From assembly GCA_016840125.1 (NCBI GenBank), contig JAEOSY010000269.1, positions 1 to 49,152 of the forward strand: a stretch of DNA of 49,152 nt. The letters are read 5' to 3'. This document shows, one piece after another, positions 10,101-17,350 of this stretch (within the stretch, counting starts at the first letter, position 1; each line of letters opens with the position of its first letter). Source of the DNA: Candidatus Helarchaeota archaeon. GTDB lineage: Archaea > Asgardarchaeota > Lokiarchaeia > Helarchaeales > HEL-GB-A. The notes beneath the pieces are model-generated. The model worked only from the letters and a program-made list of their open reading frames with translations, was not told the origin of the DNA and did not search any database. The translations under genes and the position numbers were made by a program.

Positions 10101-11502
10101 TAACTGTGACAGGGCGACCAGTTGTGTTTTGCGCGTCAGAGAACGCAGAACTAGCTCCGAAGCCCTGACTTCCTCTTGTCTGCTTCAACTGTTCAGATTT
10201 ACTGGATGCTAAATATTTACCAAATTTCTCAAGATCTGTAGGAACAAGACCAATACCATTATCAAAACATTCAAAGGAAAACATATGGAGTTCTCGCCCA
10301 GCCTGATCGTCGGCTAAGAGCTCAGGCTTTTCAAAATCTTGAATACGAATAATAAGGAGTGGTTCCGTATTTAGAATGCTTTTGACGGGCCCAAGGAGAT
10401 GATTCATCCGCTCTACCAGGTTTCTGGGGATAAGTTCTTGATCCCGTAATGAGTCCTTAGGTTTTGGATATTCAAAGTAAAAATCTTCTTTCAACCGATA
10501 CATTTTCGGATGTTTCCAATAACCCACTTCAATTGCATCCAATGAGTTATCGACAAATTCAGCCATATATTGGGTATGTTTATAAAAACCGATATCAAAA
10601 CCCACTAATTGGGTTCTTTTTCGCATGAACTCGGCGATTGTTCCTTGCTTGATTACTCCCTTTTGTGTTATTGCATCTAACTCTTGATCCTCTTCTGGAT
10701 CAGTTGGTTTTTTGTCGTCTTTTTCCCCCTTTTTTACTAGTTTTTTCTTTATCGGCTTCTTCTTTTTTATTGGCTTTGCTTTCCTTACTGGTTTTATCTT
10801 CTGTTTTAGTGATGAAAGTTCTTCTTCTGTGAGTGAAAAGTCCTCTTCCTTCTTTGATGGAGGAGTTTCCTTCTTCTTTGGTGGGGGAACCACCTTTGTT
10901 TCTGGCAAAATTTCCGCTTTCTTCTTCTTCTTCAGTGGAGGAGTTCCCTTCTTCTTTGGTGGGGGAACCGCCTTTGTTTCTGGCAAAATTTCCGCTTTCT
11001 TCTTCAGTGAAGGAACTTCCTTCTTCTTCGGTGGAATCTCTTCCTTTGCGGGCAAAACTTCCTCTTTCTTCTCTGGTGGAGGAATTTCCTTCTTCTTTGG
11101 TGGAGGAACCTCCTCCTTTTTGGGCAAAACGTCCTTCTTTTTTTCGGGAGAGGAGGTGATCTTTTGTTGTTTTGATGAAGATCCCTTCTTTTTTGATAGG
11201 GGGACTTTCATTGTTTCAGGGGGGAGGACTTTGAACTTCTCGGGTTGAGATTTAGGAATTATTGTAATTGCATTAATCTTACTCAATTTGTTCAATACTG
11301 GAGAAACCTTCGCAGCAGGGACACTCAAATGGTGGGCAATTTGAAAAAGAGTACACTCCTTGAGCTGATAGATCGCTTTATAAACTAGTCTTTGATTATT
11401 GGTGAGACCCAATTCGATCAATTTTCGCATCAGTTCGGGGGAAAATTGACTTTTTGAGTCGGATGGGGTGCTATTTTTCGTATCTTCACTTTTATGAACC
11501 AA
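7126..11502 (-). CDS. top6B: DNA topoisomerase VI subunit B, greatly expanded (1458 aa)
   Basis: ATPase subunit that gates DNA passage in topoisomerase VI. Family members are usually about 500-650 residues; this one has 1458 with no break. In order: a winged-helix domain (about 24-98); a Pro/Lys/Glu repeat linker (about 105-265); the GHKL ATPase (about 285-570) with EFVDNSLDA, DNGIGL and GSQGFGASSAF; five apparent H2TH-like modules in tandem (about 575-650, 652-722, 724-800, 803-878, 880-955) where one is normal; the transducer domain (about 965-1140; SPTSGKGLAFAVE, AAGRKLKAFL); then a roughly 310-residue C-terminal extension with a possible zinc site (C1264, C1267, C1276, C1286). The start is TTG 11502, chosen because AGGTG sits 7 bases upstream. 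It is the first gene of the top6B-top6A-zinc-finger operon. Confidence 0.93.
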   Translation of the reverse strand: MVHKSEDTKNSTPSDSKSQFSPELMRKLIELGLTNNQRLVYKAIYQLKECTLFQIAHHLSVPAAKVSPVLNKLSKINAITIIPKSQPEKFKVLPPETMKVPLSKKKGSSSKQQKITSSPEKKKDVLPKKEEVPPPKKKEIPPPEKKEEVLPAKEEIPPKKKEVPSLKKKAEILPETKAVPPPKKKGTPPLKKKKKAEILPETKVVPPPKKKETPPSKKEEDFSLTEEELSSLKQKIKPVRKAKPIKKKKPIKKKLVKKGEKDDKKPTDPEEDQELDAITQKGVIKQGTIAEFMRKRTQLVGFDIGFYKHTQYMAEFVDNSLDAIEVGYWKHPKMYRLKEDFYFEYPKPKDSLRDQELIPRNLVERMNHLLGPVKSILNTEPLLIIRIQDFEKPELLADDQAGRELHMFSFECFDNGIGLVPTDLEKFGKYLASSKSEQLKQTRGSQGFGASSAFSDAQNTTGRPVTVISRHEGEPKATITTFFTTSKNEKDYTIGPDEIRVPFKHGTYVRLNYLNVPYRKGFADEYIKQTSLLNSHMSLVYIDPKNQVFLFPRRVSKFPNEPKYAKPHPASSSIGDFKEMLRTTEDPSIINFMEQKFVRMSRGRAKKIVENANNTLGGFKSLTTTKPQELSEKEIRALTRVINRRVSCINRLSLTDLKKFISEIEEKPILDVLSKNFPEISKKEYSAILKDLKLSKKTSSTLTPEEIELIQTATSKIYQCPSLISFKGFKELAKGAGDRTIYDILTKDFCKLNFNIVRKVMLGADLILKYKTLNSIVAQNLGKRETEVLFKLFSESVETEEVSTKTDFLNLLKSGKTRTIPSVLQTIKGLGKSKASEIIAQADEKLHYKSLLPMKASELANKEIRAIYDSLMEIEKCSASVTANMIQKLLETTSATNLGTFLSRNFLEINRSTADELVNETNNQLGGHESLDTIIPNELDEDQMNALYKAFVSEKYLAPPTDTVVPVGDDILERVIKKHYSPQFVVAETRSPTSGKGLAFAVEVALAHGGNIKDVSKAADVLYRFVNRTPKLRDNSDCAIWKTVAKVNWKNYKVDTFDNGLPKGKTRVFVNVSGPFVHVMFKSQSKQALADDDTLTREIQLALEAAGRKLKAFLLGREKRKTKARRALTLLRNVARFAQSLYNVECIDFKTGEPIPGKPTLAEIESDLSKPIKEDLKPDVRNALTEYWLTNHEIIQELGLETIKDKFVKDLIAEVLEDLANEYNIITRASPDEIIKVYQNQDDPETERLILDLLQKQQVKSAKCATCTLGKEKDMCAYFNADNEECPIDQEIYDSFINYLKDTHNLDPLNDEVLLDYYGLIEVQIERNRRFGKSVKNFVELKSAFVKALEENPTRRLGVQRAKSGIAVAFLEILKKEKETMFWRIFKPNIRVVLPSADFTLEDALQLDFPNIKGGKLTHPDENFVRDHVQNIIEEIMDEGLIMTSKKQGKLVYRRIKS
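8638..9780 (-). repeat. Five tandem H2TH-like protein modules within top6B
   Basis: Residues about 575-955 of Top6B divide into five units of roughly 70-78 residues with a shared pattern: a helix ending in a Phe/Leu-containing xxFLxxxF stretch, a turn, a helix ending in (A/K)xx(I/L)(V/I), a loop, then an L(T/S)xxE(I/M)xxL helix. The first and fifth are the most alike (NNTLGGFKSL against NNQLGGHESL). The fifth continues into the transducer with the spacing of a canonical topoisomerase VI H2TH. Units two to four are more diverged. The assignment is by eye. Confidence 0.6.
10837..11151 (-). repeat. Low-complexity Pro/Lys/Glu repeat region in top6B
   Basis: Imperfect tandem repeats encode PPPKKKE-type units (residues about 118-222). 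A larger unit, AEILPETKxVPPPKKKxTPP, is present twice with near-identical DNA. The codons are strongly purine-biased on the coding strand. It probably encodes a flexible, basic and possibly DNA-binding tether between the winged helix and the ATPase domain. Such sequence is prone to expansion and contraction. Confidence 0.8.
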
Positions 11503-11856
11503 AATTTTGCACCTAATTTATTCATTAATTATTATATTTAGAATTATGAACAAGTCCGGAATGGATAAGTTCGCAAGAATGACCAAGTCAATGGCGAAAT
11601 CCAAACTTTTCTATTTCTTTTCCTATTAATTATGTCACTATTAGATTAAAAACCTCACTTTTACTATTCTCCATGACTTTTAAAGATACTCCCGAAAAGT
11701 CTTGCCTACAAGGTAAGGGATCCCATATTTTTCCGACATTATTTCCAAAAGCGCCTAATTTTTGAATGAAAATGAGAGATCTTTTAATTCTAATACGTAA
11801 AGTAATTTTAAATTACTATTTTTTCCATCTCAATTCTCATATATATTTTAATAAAA
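11503..11856. other. Intergenic region with top6B promoter
   Basis: 354 bases between coaBC and top6B, both on the minus strand. It has no convincing ORF. On the minus strand, an AT-rich TATA-like element (CTAAATATAA) near 11535-11545 would place a start site about 11515, just ahead of the AGGTG Shine-Dalgarno at 11510-11514. A 17-base inverted repeat, AGTAATTT-T-AAATTACT, lies at 11801-11817, about 40 bases past the coaBC stop. It might end the coaBC transcript, but no T-run follows it on the minus strand. Confidence 0.4.
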
Positions 11857-13143
11857 TTATGCGATTTTCGCGCTCTTTAGCTGTTTGACGGCTAAATCCA
11901 GAATCCTTCTTGCGATTCGGCCCTTATAATCTAAATTAAGAACTGTTACATTTTTATCTTTGTCAATTACATAAATGGCATTCTTATCTGATTCAAATCC
12001 TTGCTGTGGTTTACCGACATCGTTTGCGCAAATTAAATTCGATTTAGTATCCAGCAGACGCTTATGTGCACAGTCGATTAATTGCTCCGGACTGACATTG
12101 TGTTCTGCCTTAAAGGGAATTAAAAAAACCTCAGGGTCGGCAGCTCTCGCGATTTCGATACATTTCTCGGTGGGCTTGAGTTTGACATCCAAGCCAGGCT
12201 GTTTTGATGCGATTTTGTGATGAACTACATCAATGGGAGTATAATCAGAAATTGCAGCTGCGCAAATAAAGATATCATGCTTATCCTTCCGAAGTAATTT
12301 ATCAATATTTGCATTTAACTCCTCTGTACTAACAATTTCTATTGACTTCATATTCATAGGGATGTCAGCAGAGGTACCCTTTCCATATATAAGTGTTACA
12401 TCAGCTCCCCGTTGCATGGCTTCAACCGCCAACGCCACACCCATCTTCCCAGTCGAAGGATTGGTTATAAATCGGACGGGATCAATATGCTCTCGTGTCG
12501 GACCTGAGGTAATTAAAACCTTGAGCCCTTCCATATCATGTTGGAGCGCACTACTCTCCAAGATAAATTCTGTCGTTTTTTGGACGATTTCATCGATATG
12601 TGCAATTTTAGCTTTTTTCTCCTCCATTCTAGGACCAATAAAATATACTCCATATTTTTTAAGGATTTCAATATTCTTTTTCACAATCGGGTGGGAATAC
12701 ATTGTTTCATGCATCGCAGGGACTATTGCAAGGGGAATTCGTCCGAAACCAGTTGTTACAACGGTTGTTACAGGAGTATCATCAATGCCACAGGCAATTT
12801 TTGAGATTGTATTCGCAGTTGCAGGGCAGACAAGGATCACATCTACATGATCCACTTCATTCCCTGCAAGGCTGACATGTTCAATTTTACCAGTTAATTC
12901 GGTCACAACTTCATTCCCTGTAGCCCAATGCATGAGATTAGGATCAATTATCTTCGTTGCAGCGGATGTCATAACAGCGAACACTTCAGCCCCTAAGCGC
13001 ATTAATTGGCGAGCGATGATCGGGGCTTCGATAGCTGCTACACTTCCAGATATACAGAGAGCAATCTTTTTTCCACTCAGAACTTCACTCTCGGACCCTT
13101 GTATCGTTTTAGAAGGATGTTTCTCAAACATAGTTCTCATCAC
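11857..13143 (-). CDS. coaBC: Bifunctional phosphopantothenoylcysteine decarboxylase / phosphopantothenate--cysteine ligase
   Basis: Joins cysteine to 4'-phosphopantothenate and decarboxylates the product to 4'-phosphopantetheine, two late steps of CoA synthesis. Residues about 20-200 form the FMN-binding CoaC flavoprotein fold (ALCISGSVAAIEAP; VCPATANTISKIACGIDD; PAMHETMYSHP, which replaces the bacterial PAMN motif). Residues about 205-428 are CoaB (SGPTREHIDPVRFITNPSTG, AAAISDYTP, KIASKQPGLDVKLKPTEK with the conserved lysines). Length 428 is normal. The listed start is GTG. An ATG at 13131 has a better-placed GTGATGAG Shine-Dalgarno and may be the true start. It is divergent from the pantoate kinase operon, so both arms of CoA synthesis flank one promoter region. 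Confidence 0.94.
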   Translation of the reverse strand: MMRTMFEKHPSKTIQGSESEVLSGKKIALCISGSVAAIEAPIIARQLMRLGAEVFAVMTSAATKIIDPNLMHWATGNEVVTELTGKIEHVSLAGNEVDHVDVILVCPATANTISKIACGIDDTPVTTVVTTGFGRIPLAIVPAMHETMYSHPIVKKNIEILKKYGVYFIGPRMEEKKAKIAHIDEIVQKTTEFILESSALQHDMEGLKVLITSGPTREHIDPVRFITNPSTGKMGVALAVEAMQRGADVTLIYGKGTSADIPMNMKSIEIVSTEELNANIDKLLRKDKHDIFICAAAISDYTPIDVVHHKIASKQPGLDVKLKPTEKCIEIARAADPEVFLIPFKAEHNVSPEQLIDCAHKRLLDTKSNLICANDVGKPQQGFESDKNAIYVIDKDKNVTVLNLDYKGRIARRILDLAVKQLKSAKIA

Positions 13144-13306
13144 TTCATTTTATTTGCCAAGCTTTTAGAATGCAGGAGGATATTTTAAGTTATTTATTTT
13201 TATAAAGATTTTTCAGATCTTTATAAAATTTAAAGATCTATATAGAGTTAGTATTATTTGCTTTCTAATATGTAAATCCTTATATCTGAAAATTAATACT
13301 CTCAAC
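13144..13306. promoter_or_regulatory. Divergent promoter region of the CoA cluster
   Basis: A 163-base, very AT-rich spacer between divergent coaBC and pantoate kinase genes. On the plus strand CCTTATATC at about 13279-13287 is a plausible TATA box about 20 bases before the TTG at 13307. On the minus side there are several TATA-like runs (TTTATAAAG, TATTTATTTTTATAAAG at 13191-13207). An AAAGATC/AGATCTTTATAAA arrangement around 13205-13245 is partly palindromic. No regulator site can be named. Confidence 0.4.
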
Positions 13307-14257
13307 TTGAGAATAAGAATTAGTAGGAATGTGATAGCACCAGTGGTAAAAGCAAGATGTCCCGGACACATTACAGGGTTTTTCGAGATATGCAAAAACA
13401 GTAATGGTGGGGATGCAAGGTATATTGGCTCGAGAGGCGCGGGGGTATGTATAGCACAGGGAGTCGAGACGGATTTAATAGTAAAAGAGAGTATAGAAAA
13501 GAAGATTGATATTGAGATTAACGGGAAAAATAGTTCAGCCCCAGTCACACGTTCCGTCATAGAGCAATTCTTGAAAATACTTAAAAAATCATATTCATTT
13601 TTAATAAAGCATATTATAGAAATTCCAATGAGTGCGGGATTTGGAGCAAGTGGTGCAGGTGCGTTAAGTACTGCAATCGCATTAAATACTGAATTAGGTT
13701 TGAATTTAACACGAAATACAGTCGCCACCATTGCACACATTGCAGAGGTTGAAAACCAAACGGGATTAGGTGATGTAATTGCGCAAACTCATGGTGGTAT
13801 CGAGATAAGGCTTGAGCCGGGTGCACCAGGTATCGGAAGAATTGATAATATTATCGTAAATCCCATGCTCAATGTTGTTTGTGTAAATATGGGGAAACTT
13901 GAAACAAAGGAGATAATATCAGATCCAACTCATCAAAAAAGAATAAACCAAGCGGGTAAGAAGCTAGTTACAGAATTAATGCAGAAGGCGACGATAGAAA
14001 ACTTTATGCGTCTATCAAAGAAGTTTATGGAAGATTCTGGTTTATTATCAGATAATTTGAAAGATTTATTAATTTACATTGAAGATTTGTATAAATTTCC
14101 GACTAGTATGGTTATGTTAGGAGAATCATTATTCACTTTCGCCAAAAAAGAAAAATGTAAAGACTTGGAGGATGAAATCCAAGCGTATTCCCCTGAGTTG
14201 CGGGTTTTCTCCTGTGATGTTGATTATTATGGTCCTAGAATTGTTGAGGTATCATAG
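13307..14257 (+). CDS. Pantoate kinase (GHMP kinase)
   Basis: Phosphorylates pantoate to 4-phosphopantoate, the archaeal route to CoA. The characteristic ARCPGHITGFFEIC start is at about residues 16-29, and the GHMP ATP-binding loop is PMSAGFGASGAGALSTAIALN-like at about 105-125. GLGDVIAQTHGG follows at about 146-157. Length is 316. The true start is uncertain: TTG 13307 is listed, but GTG 13331 and GTG 13343 are in frame, and family members usually begin only a few residues before APGHITG, which favours one of the GTGs. The next gene's ATG directly follows the stop, which indicates an operon with phosphopantoate--beta-alanine ligase and the genes beyond. Confidence 0.9.
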   Translation: MRIRISRNVIAPVVKARCPGHITGFFEICKNSNGGDARYIGSRGAGVCIAQGVETDLIVKESIEKKIDIEINGKNSSAPVTRSVIEQFLKILKKSYSFLIKHIIEIPMSAGFGASGAGALSTAIALNTELGLNLTRNTVATIAHIAEVENQTGLGDVIAQTHGGIEIRLEPGAPGIGRIDNIIVNPMLNVVCVNMGKLETKEIISDPTHQKRINQAGKKLVTELMQKATIENFMRLSKKFMEDSGLLSDNLKDLLIYIEDLYKFPTSMVMLGESLFTFAKKEKCKDLEDEIQAYSPELRVFSCDVDYYGPRIVEVS

Positions 14258-15097
14258 ATGAGTAAAGAGAAAGAAACCGGCGGCAGGTTCCTACCAAAAG
14301 ATCATCCACGCTATGTTTCACTAGATATTAGACATCGGATTACGAAAGGATTTGACGATAATGTGGTAGCAAAGGCAGGTCTAATAGCTCACGGACGTGG
14401 AGAGGCGTTTGATTATATAGTGGGGGAACGTACAAATCAACCAGCGAAGGAAGCGATAAAGGCTGCCGCAGCGGCATTGTTATTGGCAAAACATCCAGTT
14501 ATTAGTGTTAATGGAAACGTAGCAGCACTAGTTCCTAAAGAACTTGTGGCTTTAGCGGAAGTGGCTAAGGCAAAATTAGAAATTAATCTTTTTTATCATA
14601 CAGAAAAACGATTATCTGCGATTAAGAGTTATCTAATGGGTGCAGGAGCCAAAATTATTCTTGGATTGAAAATGGAAGATCAGGTTTCAATTCCAGAGCT
14701 CTCTTCATTGCGAAGACATGTTGATCCCGAAGGGATATATGTAGCGGATCTCGTGGTAGTACCTTTAGAAGACGGTGATCGCACCGAAGCCTTGAAAAAG
14801 TTTCGGAAAAAGGTAATTGCAATTGATTTAAATCCTCTCAGTCGAACAGCCCAATGGGCGGATATAACAATTGTTGATAACCTTATTCGCTGTATGCCGT
14901 TACTCACTGAAGAAGTGAAAAATCTGAGCGGAATTGACACCCAAACCTTACAGAAAATAGTGGATTCGTTTAATAATAAAGAAAATTTAGGAAAAATGAT
15001 TGAAATAATGGGGAATTATTTACGTGAACTAGCAGTGAAGGGAATTTATATTCCTGAGGCTGCGAAAGTATTTGCGGAAATGAAAGAGGATGAATAA
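14258..15097 (+). CDS. 4-phosphopantoate--beta-alanine ligase (phosphopantothenate synthetase)
   Basis: Condenses 4-phosphopantoate with beta-alanine using ATP to give 4'-phosphopantothenate. This is the archaeal replacement for bacterial PanC/CoaA order. The 279 residues match the former DUF137 family: PKDHPRYVSLDIRHRI near the start, GLIAHGRGEAFDYIVGE, SVNGNVAALVP and NPLSRTAQWADITIVDN. It begins at the base after the pantoate kinase stop and supplies the substrate for CoaBC encoded divergently. Beta-alanine would come from the decarboxylase at the end of the same operon. Confidence 0.93.
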   Translation: MSKEKETGGRFLPKDHPRYVSLDIRHRITKGFDDNVVAKAGLIAHGRGEAFDYIVGERTNQPAKEAIKAAAAALLLAKHPVISVNGNVAALVPKELVALAEVAKAKLEINLFYHTEKRLSAIKSYLMGAGAKIILGLKMEDQVSIPELSSLRRHVDPEGIYVADLVVVPLEDGDRTEALKKFRKKVIAIDLNPLSRTAQWADITIVDNLIRCMPLLTEEVKNLSGIDTQTLQKIVDSFNNKENLGKMIEIMGNYLRELAVKGIYIPEAAKVFAEMKEDE

Positions 15098-15098
15098 A

Positions 15099-16400
15099 AT
15101 GGATAAGAAAAAAATTTTACAAGTAGCCTTAGATTTTATGAATTTAGAAAGGGCTATGAAAGTAGCCCGCGAGTCCGTCAAGGGTGGTGTGGATTGGTTA
15201 GAAGCCGGAACACCTCTTATTAAAAGTGAAGGAATGAATGCAGTTCGGACACTAAAAAAAGAATTTCCAGATCATCAGATCGTAGCCGATATGAAAATTA
15301 TGGATGTTGGCTCTGTTGAAGTCGAAATGGCTGCAAAAAGTGGAGCGAATATTGTCATTGTATTAGGCCTTTCAGATGATTCCACGATAAGCGAAGCAGT
15401 TGCCGCGGGAAAAAAGTATGGAGCACAAATCATGGTTGACATGATAAATGTAGAAAACATGATTGAACGTGCAGCTCAATTAGAGAGGCTTGGTGTAGAT
15501 ATCATTTGTGTTCATGTGGGAATTGATCAGCAGATGCGAGGAATAAAACCGCTGGATGTAACAAAACAAGTAGCGGAGATCATCACAACTCCTAAGTTGG
15601 CGATAGCAGGAGGTTTAAACTCCGAAACCGCACCAAAAGCTATCGAAGTGGGTGCAGATATCATAATTATAGGACATGCGATAACAGCGGCGCAGGATGC
15701 AGCAGAAGCGACTCGAATTTTAAAGGAAGCAATGGCGAAAGGAAAACCGATTGTGTCAAAATTGTTTAAAAAGTATGACGAGTCGGAACTGTATAAAGTT
15801 TTTAGCATGGTTTCCACACCTAATATTTCAGATGCAATGCATCGCAAACCTGCGATGAGTGGAATACGACCTGTCTGGGAAGGCAGTAAGATGGTGGGAA
15901 AAGCCGTTACCGTTCGCACCTATCCTGGAGATTGGTCGAAAACAGTGGAGGCGATTGATATTGCAGGGGCAGGTGATGTGATTGTTATTGATGCAGCCGG
16001 TGGTGAAGTTGCAGTTTGGGGAGAACTCGCCTCGTGGAGTTGTAAGGTAAAAGAGATTGCAGGAGTCGTTATTGATGGCGCAGTTCGTGATGTGGAGGAT
16101 ATTAAAGAGATAAAATTTCCAGCCTTCGCTCGGCATCAAACTTCAGCTGCAGGAGAGCCAAAAGGATTCGGAGAGATTAATATTGAAATTGAGTGCGGTG
16201 GGGTAAAAGTTGCTCCAGGAGACTGGGTAATCGGTGATGACAATGGAGTCATGATTATCCCAAAAGCACAGGCTCAAGAAATGGCGAATCGTGCTATGGA
16301 TGTACTTGAACGAGAAAATAGGATTCGTGAGGAAATAAAACGGGGTAGTACATTATCAAAAGTATTACAATTAAAAAAATGGGAGAAAATAGTCGGATAA
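15099..16400 (+). CDS. Hexulose-6-phosphate synthase / RraA-like fusion
   Basis: Residues about 1-215 are an OMP-decarboxylase-superfamily hexulose-6-phosphate synthase (VALDFMNLERAMKVA, EAGTPLIKSEG, VADMKIMDVG, GGLNSETAPKAIEVGADIII). This enzyme interconverts formaldehyde plus ribulose 5-phosphate with hexulose 6-phosphate. After a short linker, residues about 225-430 are an RraA/HMG-aldolase-type domain (STPNISDAMHR, GELASWSCKVKEIAGVVIDGAVRD, GDNNG-like GDDNGVMIIP). Such fusions are known in archaea, where the first half makes ribose phosphate. The start ATG 15099 was preferred to 15090 because GAGG at 15086-15089 is then 9 bases away. It sits inside the CoA operon, between PPS and ketopantoate reductase, an unexplained position. 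Confidence 0.88.
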   Translation: MDKKKILQVALDFMNLERAMKVARESVKGGVDWLEAGTPLIKSEGMNAVRTLKKEFPDHQIVADMKIMDVGSVEVEMAAKSGANIVIVLGLSDDSTISEAVAAGKKYGAQIMVDMINVENMIERAAQLERLGVDIICVHVGIDQQMRGIKPLDVTKQVAEIITTPKLAIAGGLNSETAPKAIEVGADIIIIGHAITAAQDAAEATRILKEAMAKGKPIVSKLFKKYDESELYKVFSMVSTPNISDAMHRKPAMSGIRPVWEGSKMVGKAVTVRTYPGDWSKTVEAIDIAGAGDVIVIDAAGGEVAVWGELASWSCKVKEIAGVVIDGAVRDVEDIKEIKFPAFARHQTSAAGEPKGFGEINIEIECGGVKVAPGDWVIGDDNGVMIIPKAQAQEMANRAMDVLERENRIREEIKRGSTLSKVLQLKKWEKIVG

Positions 16401-16414
16401 TAATTGGTGATTAC

Positions 16415-17350
16415 GTGAAGATTGTGATTATGGGAGCAGGTGCAATAGGAAGTTTATTTGGTGGTCTCCTTGCAAAAAATGGGAATGATGTGAATCTTAT
16501 TGGGAGGAAGCCACATGTTGATAAAATTAATCAAGAGGGATTAATCATTGAAGAAAAAAGTGGGGAACATCAAATTAAGGTTCCTGCTACAGTTGATCCC
16601 AAAACTCTTGAAGCTCCCGAGCTCATAATTATCACGGTTAAGGCTTATGATACTGAACAAGCCATAAAAGATGTTCAGCCACTTTTCAAGTCCCATACTT
16701 ACCTGATGTGTTTTCAAAATGGATTGGGAACTGAGGAAATTGCAGAATCCATTTTAGGGAAAGATCATATTATTAGGGGAACAACTTCAGAGGGAGCATT
16801 ATTTCTGGAACCTGGAAGGATAAGACATACCGGTCCCGGAGATACAGTATTTGGAACCCCAAATGAAGAGCAAGATTCGTTTTTAAGTCATCTGAAAGAT
16901 GTGTTTGAGAAAGCAGGATTTAAAACCTCAGTTTCAGATGATATTAAAAGGCTTGTTTGGGAAAAAATTTTTGTAAATGTGGCAATCAATCCATTTGGAG
17001 CGCTTACCGGGCTTCGAAATGGGGAATTACTCACAATTCCTCAGCTAAAGGAGTCGATGAAAGCAGCAGTTATAGAGGGAGTTCAAGTAACTGAAAAATT
17101 AGGATTAAATATAAAAAGGCACACTCCTATCGAGAAAGCGTTTAAAGTAGCAAAAATGACGGCAATGAATAAAAACTCGATGCTACAAGATATAGAAAAA
17201 GGAAAAAGAACGGAAATAGATTATATTAACGGTGCGCTCGTAAAGAATGGTGAAAAATTAGGCGTTTCCTGTCCGATTAATTCCGTGCTAACTGCACTAG
17301 TTAAAGGATTAGAAAAGAGAAACGAAATAGTGAGCCTTGAGGTGAATTAA
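16415..17350 (+). CDS. panE: 2-dehydropantoate 2-reductase (ketopantoate reductase)
   Basis: Reduces 2-dehydropantoate to pantoate with NAD(P)H. The Rossmann motif GAGAIGSLFGGLLAKNG is at the very N-terminus when GTG 16415 is taken as start, preceded by a GGTGATTA Shine-Dalgarno; the in-frame ATG at 16379 would overlap the previous gene and push the motif inward. Other family marks are ITVKAYDTEQA, CFQNGLGTEE, the catalytic Lys region RLVWEKIFVNVAINPFGALTG, and DIEKGKRTEIDYINGALV near the C-terminus. Length about 312 is normal. It provides pantoate for the kinase encoded three genes upstream. Confidence 0.93.
   Translation: MKIVIMGAGAIGSLFGGLLAKNGNDVNLIGRKPHVDKINQEGLIIEEKSGEHQIKVPATVDPKTLEAPELIIITVKAYDTEQAIKDVQPLFKSHTYLMCFQNGLGTEEIAESILGKDHIIRGTTSEGALFLEPGRIRHTGPGDTVFGTPNEEQDSFLSHLKDVFEKAGFKTSVSDDIKRLVWEKIFVNVAINPFGALTGLRNGELLTIPQLKESMKAAVIEGVQVTEKLGLNIKRHTPIEKAFKVAKMTAMNKNSMLQDIEKGKRTEIDYINGALVKNGEKLGVSCPINSVLTALVKGLEKRNEIVSLEVN

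Noticed and set aside
10700..11250. Plus-strand frames rich in Phe and Ser opposite the top6B tether
   Set aside because: They are mirror images of the Pro/Lys repeat codons on the minus strand, with no start signal or other support.
11801..11817. AGTAATTTTAAATTACT palindrome as a rho-independent terminator
   Set aside because: The stem is entirely AT except near its ends, and no T-run follows on the minus strand, where the relevant transcript would end.
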